A stretch of 64,000 nucleotides of DNA, taken from NCBI GenBank assembly GCA_963855995.1, contig OY979731.1, positions 4,868,942-4,932,941 on the forward strand, in the 5' to 3' direction. The DNA comes from Muricea muricata. Lineage: Eukaryota; Cnidaria; Anthozoa; Malacalcyonacea; Plexauridae. The notes beneath the pieces are model-generated. The model searched no databases, was not told the origin of the DNA, and worked only from the letters and a program-made list of their open reading frames with translations. Position 1 is the stretch's first letter. Each line of letters begins with the position of its first letter. Shown here one piece after another: positions 43,908-54,837 of the stretch. A program made the translations under genes and the position numbers.

Positions 43908-43989
43908 TCCATCTGAAATAAAACTAGTAGTAGAACAGATATCAAAGTTATAACAAATATCAAAGTTTTCGAGGCAGGAACAAGTTTTT

Positions 43990-45117
43990 TCGGCCCCGCC
44001 GCGGTCTACCGCGGCAAAACTACCCCTATACCTCAAACAATGGGAAACAATAACTTCAGATCCGGAGGTTCTAGCTATTGTGAAGGGTTTCAATATCCCT
44101 TTTCGTCAAATTCCTTACCAAAAATTTCAACCAATAACAAGGACACCTCAAGGGGTGCAACCAGTTTTAGATATGGAAATACGAAACTTATTAGCAAAGG
44201 GGGCAATCACCCAGATACCACTTTTGAAGGACGGCTATTACAGCCGAATTTTTTTTGTTCCGAAGAAGGGCGGCGGTATGCGTCCAGTTATCGACCTAAG
44301 CTCCCTGAACAACTTTGTGGAAAGCTAACACTTCCAAATGGAATATCTGAGCTCAATAAAAACCTTGCTCAAGCAGGGAGACTTCATGACGAAGCTGGAT
44401 CTGAAAGACGCATACTTGACAATAGCAATGAACCCTCAATCGCAGAAGTTCCTTCGTTTCATTTGGAAAGGCAAAGCATATCAATTCAAAGCCCTTCCAT
44501 TTGGCCTGAACGTAGCGCCTCTAGTGTTTACCGAACTATTAAAACCAATCGCAGCATTTTTAAGAAAACAAGGCATTCGTCTTATCCTGTATTTAGACGA
44601 TATGCTAATTATCGGCTCCTCTGCTCAAGAGACAATGCAGTTTACTCAAATAGCGATGAACCTGCTTGCCTCTCTGGGGTTCACTATTCACAACGAGAAA
44701 TCAATAACAACTCCAACTCAAATCATCACCTTTCTGGGATTCACCATCAATTCTATCACAAGACAAATAAGCCTGCCCCCAGAGAAAGTAACAAAAACCT
44801 TGATACTTTGCCGCCAAATTTTGACAGCAGAGACGGTATCTCTTCGGTCGCTTGCCCAACTTCTTGGGCTGCTGGAGTCTCACCGCCCCGCCATCTGGAA
44901 AGCTCCTCTACATTTTCGCCACCAGCAAGCACAATTAATTCAGGACTTGCAGAAACACAACCACCAATACAACGTCTGCGCCCCCCTAACACGGGCTTCC
45001 AAAACGGAATTAACATGGTGGCTGATAGTCCGGTCGCTTAGCGGCAAAAATTGGCAAGATCTGTACAAAGCGGACAAAGGTAGTATTTCTTTCCCCGCGA
45101 CTCCTAAGTCAAATTGA
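43990..45117 (+). pseudogene. DIRS reverse transcriptase with in-frame stop
   Basis: The frame is open from ~43990 (PLYLKQWETITSDPEVLAIV) through GFNIPFRQIP, LLAKGAITQI, YYSRIFFVPKKGGGMRPVID and LSSLNNFVES. It then meets TAA at 44326 and goes on as HFQMEYLSSI, LDLKDAYLTIAMNP (motif A), FKALPFGLNVAPLVFT (B), LILYLDDMLII (C, LDD) and FLGFTINS. All catalytic Asp are present. The stop replaces the single residue between VES and HFQME, so it is a point nonsense mutation. The frame fades at SISFPATPKSN, where RNase H should begin. Confidence 0.92.
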
Positions 45118-45455
45118 AATGTTTTTGGGGGTGTAATGAAGATATTCACAAAATTTATCATCCCGGGGGGGGAGTTCCGTTTTTGAAATAACGGTTTGGG
45201 ATTTTTGTTCATGTTTTACTCAATCATTGTATTTAATAATAAGGTGTTGGGATATTGTTCAAAGACATGGACTTGACAACAGATAAATGGGCATATAAAA
45301 TTTCCTGTTTGATGTTCTCACATTAAATATCATTGACTGGCAGAGAAACATTGCCAACCGTTAACGTACCACCTCACTGTGGTAACACCCCCCTAACTTG
45401 AAAATTTTAGGCACCCGTTCTTAAATTGATTAGGAGGCATAGTTAATCAATTGTA
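45110..45455. other. foreign sequence replacing DIRS RNase H core
   Basis: Between the end of RT at ~45110 and the recognisable end of the RNase H domain at ~45475 lies non-coding AT-rich sequence with G-runs (CATCCCGGGGGGGGA, TTGTAGGGGGGGTGCTC). The RNase H catalytic motifs are missing, so a deletion/insertion has happened here. Confidence 0.6.
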
Positions 45456-45474
45456 GGGGGGGTGCTCAAGTTTG

Positions 45475-45700
45475 TACACGCCAGTACAGATCGTTTGGTT
45501 AAGCGACTTCACTACTGTTGTCCTAAACAAAGTTCTAGCAGACCAGACCCAGCTAGTCCTTGTTGCCCCAGTATGGCAAGCACAGCGATGGTGGCCACTC
45601 CTCTTAAGTCTTCTAACTCAAGAACCAGTGCTTCTTCCAAACAAGAAATATCTTCTGATAAACCCGAGCAACCCAGACCAGGTCCACCCAATGTACCCAC
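45475..45700 (+). pseudogene. DIRS RNase H domain C-terminal remnant
   Basis: The frame reads VLADQTQLVLVAPVWQAQRW and then WPLLLSLLTQEPVLLP, the typical end of the RT-RNase H polyprotein of DIRS elements (VAPxWxxQxWxPxLLxLxxxxPxLLP). It overlaps the start of the recombinase in another frame, the usual DIRS arrangement. Confidence 0.75.
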
Positions 45701-46694
45701 GCCTCCATCTAGCCGTGTATCATGTCTCATCCAACGCTACGAAACAGAAGGATTTTCTAAAGACGTTGCCAACCTACTCGTCGCAGCAACTCGTTCCTCC
45801 ACATCTAAGACATACGAATCCAGCTGGCGTCGTTGGTGCGGCTGGTGTTCTGAAAGGAAGATTAATCCGCTTTCAGCAACTCTAACAAACATTCTTTCAT
45901 TTTTTGCGGACTGCTTCAAGGAAGGTCTTCAATATCGGACCATAAATGTCTTACGTTCTGCTTTATCATCTATTCATCCTAAGGTTGACAATTTTTGTGT
46001 TGGACAACACCCCTATGTTGTAAACATTTTGAGAGGGATCTTGAATAATAGACCTCCTAAACCACGATACACATACACGTGGGACCTACATGCAGTCACA
46101 GAACATATAAAAAAAATGGGGACAAATAATTCACTGTCCCTAAAACACTTGAGCTGGAAGCTTGCAACTCTATTTGCCATCACATGTCCAAAACGGGTGT
46201 CCTCACTTACCAGTTTAAATTTAAACTACTACAAAATGGTACCTGAAGGTGTCGTGTTTACTCTTACCGTGCCAAAAAAGGGAACTCGCCCAGACGAAAC
46301 AATTCAAGCCTTCTTCACCCGCTATCCTGCTGATCCATATTTGTGCCCAGTACATTGTTTTACACACTACCTGCTACTCACAAAAGAAAAACGAGCTGTT
46401 CAAGAAGGAAAACCAAATAATTTATTCATTTCCCATATCAAACCTCACCACCCGATTACGAAAGCGACACTTGCTCGTTGGATCCTGTCCCTTATTAAAG
46501 AGGCAGGCATTGACACAAAAATTTTTAAAGCTCATTCCTTAAGAGGTGCCTCTACTACAGTAGCTGCTAATGCCTTAGTCCCTCTTCAAGAGATTATGAA
46601 CATGGCTGACTGGTCCAATGCCTCTACGTTTCGTCAACACTACTATAAACCTGTTCATTCCGCCACCTTTGGAGAAACTGTACTTAGTTCCTAG
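45573..46694 (+). CDS. DIRS tyrosine recombinase, intact frame
   Basis: 373 codons from the ATG at 45573 (MASTAMVATPLKSSN), which lies just after the RNase H overlap. A Pro/Ser-rich N-terminus is followed by a core-binding region (SSTSKTYESSWRRWCGWCSE, NILSFFADCFKEGLQYRTIN) and the catalytic domain. Catalytic residues seen: Arg208 (CPKRVSSL), His321 and Arg324 (HSLRG), Trp347 (ADWSN), Tyr357/358 (HYYKP). This is the complete R-H-R-W-Y set. It would circularise or integrate the cDNA of the element. Unlike RT and gag, this frame has no stop or shift. Confidence 0.92.
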   Translation: MASTAMVATPLKSSNSRTSASSKQEISSDKPEQPRPGPPNVPTPPSSRVSCLIQRYETEGFSKDVANLLVAATRSSTSKTYESSWRRWCGWCSERKINPLSATLTNILSFFADCFKEGLQYRTINVLRSALSSIHPKVDNFCVGQHPYVVNILRGILNNRPPKPRYTYTWDLHAVTEHIKKMGTNNSLSLKHLSWKLATLFAITCPKRVSSLTSLNLNYYKMVPEGVVFTLTVPKKGTRPDETIQAFFTRYPADPYLCPVHCFTHYLLLTKEKRAVQEGKPNNLFISHIKPHHPITKATLARWILSLIKEAGIDTKIFKAHSLRGASTTVAANALVPLQEIMNMADWSNASTFRQHYYKPVHSATFGETVLSS

Positions 46695-46781
46695 TTGATA
46701 TTGTATTTTTAATGTTGATATATTTTGATCACAATACATAATACATGTATGTTTTTGTACTACATGGTGTTGAATTCTACC

Positions 46782-46901
46782 ACTTGTATTCTCATATATC
46801 TCGACCGGAGTTCACGAAATATAATGCCAATTATACGAGGGCTGATAAGCCCGCTGATATAATTGGGGTTATATGAGTGAACGAAGAGAGAAATATATGA
46901 G
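46782..46901. repeat. DIRS internal complementary region
   Basis: CGACCGGAGTTCACGAAATA is the complement of the left terminus (42824-42850). It is joined at ~46827 to ATTATACGAGGGCTGATAAG, the complement of the right terminus (47095-47157). Such a fusion of both outer ends is the circle-junction template known for DIRS1. Confidence 0.92.
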
Positions 46902-46950
46902 CCCACCCGAACTACTCGTTCTCCCATCCCCTTTTCCTTGTTTTGGCGTT

Positions 46951-47157
46951 AAAAAGCCACAGGTGCATTATGGGAACGCGTTGCTATAGAGATAGCGACA
47001 TGACACATTTTACTTTCAGGGGTACCCTGGGGTTGAATTGTGGTCCGAAGCACATTCAGGTAAAGCCATACCACTTGTATTCTCATATATTTCTCCCTTC
47101 GTTCACTCATATAACCCCAATTATATCAGCGGGCTTATCAGCCCTCGTATAATTGGT
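46951..47157 (-). repeat. DIRS right terminal repeat
   Basis: AAAAAGCCACAGGTGCATTA to ATAATTGG. The inner part is inverse to 42850-42990; the outer ~65 bp are unique to the right end and recur in the internal complementary region. Confidence 0.9.
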
Positions 47158-47644
47158 ATTTTATCACATCTTTTCAGCAATGTATGGCAAATATATTGTT
47201 GTATATAGTATACTGGTACTGTAATGTGACCAGGCGCAGGTCCAGGGCGCATGTTCTCAGTCTAACTGGAACAAAGATTTTCTACGGGTTTTGATCATGG
47301 AACATCCTGGTCATATTATAAAATTTTTATTATTAAAACCAATGCTCGTAAGTATTCAGTTGTGAAACGTGCAGCAAGTGATAGCGATATTATAATCACT
47401 TTGTGACTTGTTATAATTTGATTTGAAATGTTTGTGAAATACCGAAGTCTTCTTAAATATAATTGAATCTTACTATAACCATGTTTGCTTGCATGTAAAG
47501 TTACGGAATATATACATTTTACAACTACAACTGTCTGTGATCTTCTTCTTTAACATCCTGCGAAATGCGGAAAGTAATCGTGGGGGTTTCAGCAAGTAAA
47601 AACATGTCATTCCTGCCAAATAATAACAAATAGAAAAAATGAAT

Positions 47645-48676
47645 TCCTTCATTTGCTATGCGCATCCTAATTGTAATACTTTAAACCATAACTACACAAT
47701 GGGCTGTCAATAAGCTTAGTATCATCTTCTACCATTGTCATTGTGATATGGGGAACTCCATTACTTCGTAAAGATCAAAGGCGTAGTTTCATCTAAAGAT
47801 GTTGCGAAATGTTTGAAAAACTGCAACAGTATATCATCTTCAGCACTTAAATTTTTGCAAATATTATTAGGAATACGTAAATCTTGTCAATTGCGTACAA
47901 ACACTGAACACTACACTATATCTATGTCTATGATGTATGATGTACTAAATACTTATTTTGCCTGGAGTTTCAAGATGAACTCATAACTTATTAATCAGAG
48001 ACATATACCATAGCCACTATAATTAGCCAATCTCTAACTTTAAATTGTGTTTTAGTTTAAGTAGATCAAACACCTATTTTAACAAGTTAACAGGGGCCCA
48101 CAATAAATTTTGTCAACCGGTTGTAAATAATAAGTTCAATGTATGTTTGTTTACATTTTGATTTAGGTTGTAAAGATTTTGAAGGGCGCGCAAATATTCC
48201 TAATCAAACCTCGCATCAAGCCATTATAATGATGTAATTCTCATTTTAAAAGAAGTTAATAAAAATTCTAAACTTCTTCTTAAAGTGAGTTTTTACTGGC
48301 TTCTACAAGTCTAGTTTTTCCTGCTTTCCTGCTCTCTCATGTTAAAGTATTGACCTAGATTGAAGACGTTAACCTAATGAAGTATATAAAAATATCATGC
48401 ATTGTTCTTTTATGCGCCAGTTAATTCTCGCGACAAACAAGGTCATTTTATAGCAGTGTTCTTTATGCGCTAGTTAATTCTCGCGACAACTAGGTGATTT
48501 TATAGCAGTAGAATTTGCATCTAAAGAGTTTGTTTTGCTCGATCGGGGAGGGACGTGGGGAGCTTTTCTATTACATTAAAATGAGTAAAGGCTTGGGTAG
48601 GCACTTTTCAGAAAATGAGAAATAGATAGAGAAGACACAAATTAATTATCAGACAGGAAACTTTATTCCAAAATAT
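47645..48676. repeat. segmental duplication, copy 2 with empty DIRS site
   Basis: Diverged direct duplicate of 41840-42823; runs without interruption through the position where copy 1 holds the DIRS element (CCAAAATATAATTTTATCAC at 48668-48687). The sequence right of the site (CAGCAATGTATGGCAAATAT) matches 47175-47194. Confidence 0.85.
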
Positions 48677-48789
48677 AATTTTATCACATCCTTTCAGCAA
48701 TGTATGGCAAATATATTGTTGTATATAGTATACTGATATGAGGAACTCCATTACTTCGTAAAGTATGATTCTGTTCACTACGTTTCTGT

Positions 48790-49280
48790 TTACTCTGATT
48801 GGTCGATACGCCCTGAAGTCAAATATATTTAACTAGCAGCTACTGGAAAACAGGAAGTTGATAAATCGCATTTTTTCACCGCTGGGAATTAAGTGAAAAT
48901 CTGTTGAATTTTGATGCTCTCATTTGGGAATCATAGTTTACAATTTTCGCGCTTACTAGGTAGTAAAATGAATGCCAAGTTAGTTGTTTTTCGTGACAGG
49001 TAAATGATTAATGGCGCTTTCTGTTGTTCAGAAGTGAAAATATGCCAATTTCGACCGGTTACTTTCATTTAATTCGTATTTGTTCAATTTGCCTTCAAAT
49101 TTCACAAAAATGGCGACAATCGAGAGGCAAAAGCCCTGTCTTCTAGACTGAATAATGAGCCGTGGTAGAGCAATCTGTATAATATCAATGTAACTTGGCG
49201 CACGTCTGGGGCCATGATCTTTGTCCCTACCACAGAGTACTACACAGAGGGCCCACTCGACGAAAAAAGCGTAACGCGGA
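48790..49280. other. no gene seen
   Basis: AT-rich sequence between the duplicated segment and the small palindrome at 49287. No supported feature. Confidence 0.35.
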
Positions 49281-49286
49281 TTGGTA

Positions 49287-49367
49287 GTTGTCAGGGGGTG
49301 AATGCCTCGATGCACTTGCTACGAATTTTATCCCAGCAAGTGCATAGAGGCATTAACCCCCTGACAA
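49287..49367. repeat. imperfect palindrome, ~33-bp arms
   Basis: TTGTCAGGGGGTGAATGCCT and CGATGCACTTGCT are mirrored by AGCAAGTGCATAGAGGCATT and AACCCCCTGACAAC around a 13-bp loop. Confidence 0.8.
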
Positions 49368-49463
49368 CCTCAAAATGGCTCTGAACTTCGCCGCCATTTT
49401 GAATTTTTCAGGGGGGTGACCACCACTCTTTAGCACACGTTTGAGCAAAAGGCCGTTACGCAA

Positions 49464-49465
49464 AA

Positions 49466-49496
<31 letters not shown>

Positions 49497-51250
49497 TTAT
49501 TAAAAATACACACATTAAGTAGCTTAGACAGCTAAATTGTTATGTGATTTACATGAAAAAGAGAGACGAAATCAATTATATGTATATAAGTACAATTACA
49601 GAGTTTTTGTAAAACTACAATCTATATTAAAAATAATTAATTAAAAGTGCCCCAGAATACCAAAGCCATAGTAGTTCAATAGTTAAAATATTTGAAATCC
49701 AAGAAAAAACCATTAATTATTGTCAAAAGCCATATTGTATTTGCGGATCGCATATACTAAAGGACTATTGTTAAAACGTTCTGTTTTGCATTTAAAATTA
49801 TAAAATTTATTTTCATTAAGTCTCGTGTGTTTCTCCCGTACCAGACCGACAATAGGTGGCAGAAGATCGTTTAGTTTGTGGGTTGGCTGTTTCATGTCTT
49901 TTATTAAATTTACACACATGATATCTCTTCTGTATTCTAGAGTGTGCAAACCACATTCAGTTAATGCCTGTTTGTAAGTCTTTCTTGGACATATTATTTT
50001 CATAGCGCGCCTTTGAATTCTCTCTATATCTTTAGACTGTTCCTGTGTCAGGCCACCATGCCAAATTTGAGCTCCAAATTCCACAATTGATCTGATAGCC
50101 GAGATATAAAATATCTTTAAGTCTTCTCGTGGAGCATTGTACCCTTTAAGAGTTTTTAAAAAATATAACCGCTTAGCTGCCTTCTTTACAACGTATTCCG
50201 TGTTTGATTTCCACTTGAGGTCATCATCTATCCATAAACCAAGTAATTTATAAGAGCTAACTCTTTCAAGGACACAGTCATTTATTTTCATTGCAGGAAT
50301 AACTGTTCTATCTTTTCGAAAGTCAATGATCATTTCTTTACATTTTTTTGCGTTTAATACCATTTTCTCGTTTTCCGCAAAGGTTTTTACTGACTCAATT
50401 TTCTTGGGTGTGTTCCCAATTTCCATTCCAGAAACGTGATAATGAACATCTAACGCCTCCCAACTCGTGGTATCGTCCATGAAGAGAATCGTATCACCAT
50501 CCACAACAACATCCTCGTTTCCAACAACTTGTTCTATAACACTAGGTAGCATATTAATTTTAATTACAAAGGCAATTGGTCCCAATTTACTGCCCTGTGG
50601 GACGCCCCCAGTAACATTTTCAAAATCAGATGTTTCTTTCCCAAACTGTGTGAAATGAGATCGCTCATTCAAGTACGAAGCAAACCATTTTATCAAGGCG
50701 GGTCTTACACCCATTGATCTCATGTTTTCTAGCAATTTATTGTGATCGATGAGGTCGAAAGCCTTGCGAAAGTCGAGGAAGACTATCCTAATCACTCTAT
50801 GCCTTTCGTCCATTAATTTGTGCCAATTATGTAATAAATTAACTAAGGCATTAACTGTCGATGATCGCGGTAAACCACCATATTGAGAATCCGAAATTTT
50901 CCCAGTGGTATCATCATACATCCACTTAACTGCAAAGGTTTCTTGGATTTTTGCCAGGACACTTGTTAAAGCAATTGGTCTTAAATCTTCTGCAAGCGTA
51001 CAAGGTATTGATTTTGGAATACCCGACACTTTATAATTCTTCCAAACTTTAGGAAAAGTTTTAGATTGAAAGGATTCATTGAAGATTTCGGTCAAGGGTA
51101 CAGCAAAGTACTTTGCAAAGGTCTTCAAAATTTTCAGTAATGGATCGTTAGGGCCAGGTGCTTTATTAACATTAATTTTTTGCAGTTCTTGTTGCACTTC
51201 ATCGACGGTGATTAGTGGCAAATTTTCCGCGAAAATTGATAGGAAAATAA
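49464..51250 (-). mobile_element. 5'-truncated non-LTR retrotransposon (LINE)
   Basis: The minus-strand coding copy ends in an (AAT)n tail (49464-49503). The 5' part, including the endonuclease, is gone, as after incomplete target-primed reverse transcription. It sits ~290 bp upstream of the start codon of the cationic-peptide gene, on the opposite strand. Confidence 0.85.
49713..51250 (-). CDS. LINE reverse transcriptase, long open frame
   Basis: Frame of ~510 codons in the element (it continues ~50 codons into flanking DNA at 51250-51401). Seen in order: NVNKAPGPNDPLLKIL, ISDSQYGGLPRSSTVNAL, motif A VFLDFRKAFDLIDH, motif B GGVPQGSKLGPIAFVI, motif C ILFMDDTT, then SYKLLGLWIDDDLKW, YISAIRSIVEFGAQIWH and RIQRRAMKII. 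These are the RT and thumb regions of CR1/Rex/jockey-like LINEs. The catalytic FMDD is intact and there is no frameshift, so the copy is young although 5'-truncated. Confidence 0.92.
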
Positions 51251-51419
51251 ATAAAGTGAGCCCTCTGTGCAGTACTCTGTGTCCGTACTGTTCCCAAGAA
51301 CTTGTTTGAATTTTTATCTGGCGTACGTCAAAGGAATCAGCGACTGGAAGCTTAATGATATTGTAACTATACCTCCTCGTAGTTGCTGAAAGCAACGCCA
51401 CCGGAAGAAGTGATTTATC

Positions 51420-51539
51420 GTCCGGTCTACGAAGGACAGATCAGATAAAAGCGAGTGAAAACCAAGCCAAGCAAACCAGAGTGAAGAGAGAGCGAGAGAA
51501 CTATAGACAGCCTACAAAGAAACTAATCAAGAAATAAAG
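51420..51539 (+). promoter_or_regulatory. probable 5' UTR of cationic-peptide gene
   Basis: Purine-rich, ATG-free leader (AAGAGAGAGCGAGAGAACTA) directly before the start codon. CAGATAAAAGC at 51440 is a weak TATA-like candidate. LINE sequence begins ~170 bp farther upstream. Confidence 0.4.
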
Positions 51540-51685
51540 ATGAAATTTTGGACAAATTTAGCATTGCTCGTTGTAGTGCTTGCTGTGTTCCTTCGAGTTG
51601 GATACGCCGAGGAGACTGAAGAATCAGATGATTTTGAGGGAAACGCCTTGGAATATGGTGCTAGCCAAATACAAGATGCAGAACC
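51540..51685 (+). CDS. cationic-peptide precursor, exon 1 (signal peptide and acidic pro-region)
   Basis: ATG at 51540 in AAATAAAGATG. A clear signal peptide MKFWTNLALLVVVLAVFLRV followed by GYA, with likely cleavage before EE (residue 24). An acidic pro-segment follows (EETEESDDFEG...). The donor CAGAACC/gtaagc ends the exon in phase 2. I do not recognise the family by name. The architecture (signal, acidic pro-part, dibasic site, very basic core) is that of secreted antimicrobial peptide precursors, comparable in layout to arminin or styelin precursors. Confidence 0.8.
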
Positions 51686-52521
51686 GTAAGCTTTTATCAA
51701 TTTTTTTTGTCTTCAAGATGAGTAACAATGCTGAGGATAAGTGAATTTTAGCTAACACCTGTTAATAAATTTTGAATGAACTTTTATGATTTCCAAGCTG
51801 TAAAAATATATCAAGAATTGCACATATGGTTTGGAGTACCATAGCTAGAACTCAAATGTCCACCAAAGTAAAAGTTTCAGTCGAAGACTTGATATTTAAC
51901 TTTTGTTCTTGAAAAAATGAAACGGATTTGAATTTTGAAGTGATATGGCTTTTGATTTAAATATGTTATAGCTAGTATAAGAATATAACTTTATAAAAGC
52001 AGCTATACTATAGAGTTGTCACTTGAAATTACCATTCTGTTTCGAGCGGTCACTACAAGAGCTAGCACAAACGCAGGTTTTTGAAAGATTTCGCGAAATT
52101 TCTTTATATATTTCGGATCTTTTTCTCATAAATAAAAAATGTTGTGAAACATGTAAAAATGGATCTTCATGGTATATGTATAAGAACGGAGATTTTAAGG
52201 ATTTTGTAGCGCCAAGAAATTGTAAATTGCTGTTTTTTAATGATCTTTGTTAGGTTATCAGTTTAACGACATGGTCGAATCCCCACAAATTTAAGTGTCT
52301 CAACAGTCCGAAACAAGCTCAATAGAACAATGGCTTCGTCCGTGTTGCATTTATAGAAACGGTGGTAGCCTATACGCAGATACAGGTCTTCATGGCGATT
52401 TACAGACATTGTGACGGTCATGAGTTTTTATCACGATTGACATTGAAATGCTCACATGCTCGATTTACCGTACAGATTATTCAATGTTCCAAACAAAATA
52501 TCTTTTCATTTCCATTTGCAG

Positions 52522-52688
52522 CGAATTCGATCTGGACACTGTGAGCAATACTCCTCCTGATGACGAAGAAGACGAGCCTGCGATGTTCAAACGTGCACCT
52601 TGGCGTCGTAGGCGTTGGCGATTTCGCGTACGGGTTCGAGGTTGGCGATTGCCCAAAAAAAACAAATATGTGAAATTTCAAGATGAAG
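52522..52688 (+). CDS. cationic-peptide precursor, exon 2 (Arg/Trp-rich core)
   Basis: Acceptor CCATTTGCAG, donor GATGAAG/gtaagg (phase 1). Reads EFDLDTVSNTPPDDEEDEPA, then a furin/PC-type KR site (residues 72-73). The core after it starts APWRRRRWRFRVRVRGWRLP and goes on with KKNKYVKFQDEG. The core has about 13 Arg/Lys against 2 acidic residues, three Trp, and strict basic-hydrophobic alternation in RWRFRVRVRGWR, which suits an amphipathic beta strand or hairpin turning at RG. There are no Cys. The acidic DDEEDE run before the site would neutralise the core until cleavage. Antimicrobial or membrane-active function is inferred from composition only. Confidence 0.82.
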
Positions 52689-53455
52689 GTAAGGATTACC
52701 ATTCATAAATGGTGTTGCAAAGGTAACAAGCATTTCTTTAGCCATGGTCATTAGTTTGATCTCAATCTTGGGCCACATATAACGCGGAAAAAAATTATGG
52801 TCACAAAATAGTTTGATTACAAATGATTTGACAATAGAAGTGCAAAAAATCACGGAATAATTAATGCATAACAGCAAATGACAATGAAACAAACAGATTT
52901 ACGGACACAAATTTCAGTCATTTATTCAATTGAACATTCATCAATCAATGGATAAATTTAAAAGCAAAATACAGCATTTTCATTAATTTGAATCAAATCA
53001 AATAAACGGAACCCTAATTCTATGATCTCCAAAATGTTGCCCCTTTAAAACAGCAATTCAGGACACTCTATTCCGCAGTATCTATTTAAAATCTTCATCA
53101 TTAGAAAAATTTCCATCAAATTTTGTCACATATTGCAGAAGTTTTTACAAAAAATTGAATTTGGATATAATTCTGGAACACAGTGTACGTCTGCAATCCA
53201 TGTATCCTATACCTATGCTTTAACCTGACCTCATGGTATTCTATTCACCGAATTGCACCCTACACGTTTGGACCCATCAATATAAATACTTGTTTCAAGT
53301 ATCGCAGTGATGCATATAAACGCAACAACTTAATTATTATGTATTCTTAATTTCTTTAGTGCCCAAACTCGTTTGCCAGTCAAAAAGATTAGCAATAAAA
53401 ATGATATGTAAACCTCTGTGTTATACCTTGATTACTGATTTGACACAGTCATCTG

Positions 53456-53617
53456 TTAGTTTTCCTTCATGTCGATATCAATCTTGCCAGCTGCCCAAAG
53501 ATCCAGAATAAGAGCAGCATAGGCACAAGAGATCAACTTGTCCGAAGTTCGTCTTCCATTCACCGTGACAAGACCTCGATGATGCCACAATAAGCAATAA
53601 TCTTCGCATAATTTCAT
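53456..53617 (-). CDS. short GOLPH3/GPP34-like ORF antisense in intron 2
   Basis: ATG at 53617; 53 residues beginning MKLCEDYCLLWHHRGLVTVN, then SDKLISCAYAALILDLWAAG and KIDID. The L.E..LL....G.V......L....AGA.L.EL...G.I pattern is the start of a GPP34 (GOLPH3) domain, a PI4P-binding Golgi family of ~280 residues. Here only the first ~50 residues exist before a TAA, with no donor to continue, so it is a fragment, pseudogene or first exon with a missed junction. It lies entirely inside intron 2 of the cationic-peptide gene, on the other strand. Family assignment is tentative. Confidence 0.45.
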   Translation of the reverse strand: MKLCEDYCLLWHHRGLVTVNGRRTSDKLISCAYAALILDLWAAGKIDIDMKEN

Positions 53618-53688
53618 TTGTCGTTTGGCTGTACCGATTTTGTCAAGCTTCGTTAATATTTGACAAATAAAGTTGTTCACTTTTGCAG

Positions 53689-53798
53689 GTATGTTTTCGG
53701 ATTCACCAGAATTATTCCCCAGTGCCGCAGCAACGCCACCCGCAACACCGCCAGCCGCTGACGCTATTTCAGCAGATATGGTGCAACACTACGGCTAA
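53689..53798 (+). CDS. cationic-peptide precursor, exon 3 (C-terminal tail)
   Basis: Acceptor CACTTTTGCAG; reads MFSDSPELFPSAAATPPATP, then PAADAISADMVQHYG and a stop, so the precursor is 140 residues. The tail is Ala/Pro-rich and mildly acidic, like the C-terminal pro-pieces of some invertebrate peptide precursors. No second dibasic site is present, so whether the tail is removed is unclear. No AATAAA lies in the ~150 bp before the CA array. Confidence 0.75.
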
Positions 53799-53945
53799 GA
53801 TTTGGAATTTTGGATCCAGCTTTGCCTAGGACTCTGAATTGAGTCTAAGACTCGTGGTTAGTTCTTATGCAATGCTGAAATTTCCATTAACAACAAGCTT
53901 TAGTTCCAAAATCTTTATATTTCCAACATAGACCACAGGATTTGC

Positions 53946-54827
<882 letters not shown>

Positions 54828-54837
54828 TAACCCACAC

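Larger units (their letters stand above)
42824..47157 (+). mobile_element. DIRS-type tyrosine-recombinase retrotransposon
   Basis: About 4.3 kb with the full DIRS1 layout: left terminal inverted repeat, gag-like frame, RT(-RNase H), tyrosine recombinase, internal complementary region, right inverted repeat. Comparison with the empty site at 48660-48690 (CCAAAATATAATTTTATCAC) places the ends within a few bases and shows no long target duplication, as expected for recombinase-mediated insertion. Decay: in-frame stop in RT, frameshift in gag, RNase H core replaced by foreign sequence. Confidence 0.92.

Noticed and set aside
44040-45041. 333-codon plus-strand frame overlapping the DIRS RT
   Set aside because: It lies in another frame of the RT; Ser/Asn-rich without a domain, while the RT frame carries all motifs.
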